NCBI GenBank assembly: GCA_964608095.1
Contig: CAZSMK010000113.1
Span: forward strand, 1-64,000
Length of the DNA stretch: 64,000 nucleotides
Reading direction: 5' to 3'
Source of the DNA: CAZSMK01 sp964608095
GTDB lineage: Bacteria > Sumerlaeota > Sumerlaeia > MWCT01 > JAGHBZ01
Of the stretch, positions 63,219-64,000 are shown piece by piece (within the stretch, counting starts at the first letter, position 1; every line of letters starts with the position of its first letter). A program made the position numbers and the translations under genes. The notes beneath the pieces were generated by a model that searched no databases, was not told where the DNA came from, and saw only the letters and a program-made list of their open reading frames with translations.

Positions 63219-64000
63219 ATGGCTAAGCCACCAAAAATTAAACCACAAAATCCTGCTGAGGATTATCGGAGACTCTTCAGTTATGTGCTCAATTATAAAT
63301 TTCTTCTGTTTCTCATAGTCTTCAGCACGATAATGTCTGCTGCCCTGAATGTGGCGAATATCGCCTTGTTGCAGCCGGTGCTCGAGGTGTTCTTCGGGGA
63401 AGTCGAGGGAATCAAGGAAGTCGAATTAGAGAAACAGATAACCGCGTGTCCGCGTGGTAAACCGCATCCGGTTTTTCTTGTTCCACAAGAAGAATCAATT
63501 GATAAACCTACCTCTGCAACCCCCTATACTTTTTGTCCCTATGGCGATCCTCATCCGATAGACATTAAAGCGGATGAGAAAGGAGAAGAGGATGAGGTAG
63601 AAGGGAAGTTGGAAACAAAGCTTCGCGAAGTTCCTCTTTTAAGGCCGTTTTTTAACTTATACGAGCGGACAAAAGAATGGAAAAAGGAAATACAGATAAA
63701 GTTTTATAACTATCTTGAAGCGGGCAAGAAGTTGACCTTACTGGCTATTCTCGGCTGTGTCATTCTTGTGATTGAAATATTCAAATTTATTTTTATTTTT
63801 CTTTCCCAGTATTTCAGCAATTATGTAGGAATGAATGTAGTGCAGCAGTTACGGCAACGAATGTATGACCACATTCTAAGAATGGATATGGCGTTTTTCC
63901 ACCGCAGGAGTACGGGAGAGTTGATGGCACGAGTCGGCGGCGATGTCGTCGGGGTACGTGACATGCTCATGCTCCTGTTTAGTGATACCCTGCAGTCACC
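63219..64000 (+). CDS. MsbA-like ABC exporter, N-terminal part (cut by window end)
   Basis: The first 260 codons of an ABC exporter with membrane and ATPase parts in one chain. Membrane segments lie at about 27-52 and 168-190. The core coupling-helix region is typical of MsbA-like lipid flippases: LRQRMYDHILRMDMAFFHRRSTGELMARVGGDV. Between the first two segments is a long outer insert (about 58-160) with two copies of the motif CPxGxPHP (C77 and C106), not part of usual MsbA. The ATPase domain lies beyond 64000. It is divergent from the glycan genes and is the obvious candidate to flip or export their lipid-linked product. The start has only a weak ribosome-binding site. Confidence 0.85.
   Translation, partial: MAKPPKIKPQNPAEDYRRLFSYVLNYKFLLFLIVFSTIMSAALNVANIALLQPVLEVFFGEVEGIKEVELEKQITACPRGKPHPVFLVPQEESIDKPTSATPYTFCPYGDPHPIDIKADEKGEEDEVEGKLETKLREVPLLRPFFNLYERTKEWKKEIQIKFYNYLEAGKKLTLLAILGCVILVIEIFKFIFIFLSQYFSNYVGMNVVQQLRQRMYDHILRMDMAFFHRRSTGELMARVGGDVVGVRDMLMLLFSDTLQS

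Overview
The window reads as chromosome of an uncultured diderm (Gram-negative type) bacterium with roughly mid-40s GC. Most genes have ordinary Shine-Dalgarno sites and sigma70-like promoters. Signal peptides, lipoproteins, an MsbA-type exporter and a large envelope-glycan locus all point to an outer envelope. No gene here fixes the phylum. The mix (NamZ/DUF1343 hydrolases, pyrophosphate-type phosphofructokinase, DUF39 sulfurtransferase, many GT-C membrane proteins, environmental-type short repeats) fits little-cultured candidate phyla such as Sumerlaeota, Hydrogenedentota or Omnitrophota, but that is weak inference.

Layout. Positions 1-580 hold two copies of a palindromic repeat; one supplies the last 45 codons of a small TPR gene. 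From 1.4 to 12.3 kb lie secreted or surface proteins: a beta-helix protein, a GH20 hexosaminidase-like enzyme, a 935-residue (alpha/alpha)6-barrel plus discoidin protein and a C39 peptidase-like lipoprotein, together with a SIS-domain protein and an MFS transporter. From 12.5 to 23.2 kb there is a GT-C/TPR membrane protein and a decayed copy of part of it, a dodecin-gap-DUF1328 cluster, tRNA-Ala(TGC), a pseudopilin-like/IPT secreted protein, a PNPOx gene broken by one in-frame amber codon, a NamZ lipoprotein and two overlapping membrane genes. From 23.2 to 34.4 kb is mainly housekeeping: rpmH (44 codons), argJ-argB, gap-tpiA-pfkA (the PFK has pyrophosphate-type residues), a PrsW-like protease, a galU-like gene, sppA and secG. 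From 34.8 to 40.1 kb: a second NamZ, an ABC-2 permease without its ATPase, a His-rich TPR protein, a DUF39 protein and holB.

From 40.3 kb to the right end is one long envelope-glycan region. Rightward genes (40.3-51.4 kb) encode a radical SAM protein, MgtE, a GT4 glycosyltransferase, a tandemly duplicated two-gene membrane module and two more GT-C-type proteins. Leftward genes (62.9-51.4 kb) encode three methylthiotransferase-like radical SAM paralogues, a GT2-methyltransferase fusion, an FAD oxidoreductase, a GT-C protein and two GT4 enzymes. A divergent MsbA-like ABC exporter, cut by the window edge, begins at 63.2 kb.

Two arrangements look least explained by known biology. One is the set of three MiaB/RimO-like enzymes that lack the C-terminal RNA-binding TRAM region, inside a glycan locus. 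The other is the tandem pair of [small single-pass protein + polytopic protein] modules, each joined by an identical 19-nt reading-frame overlap.
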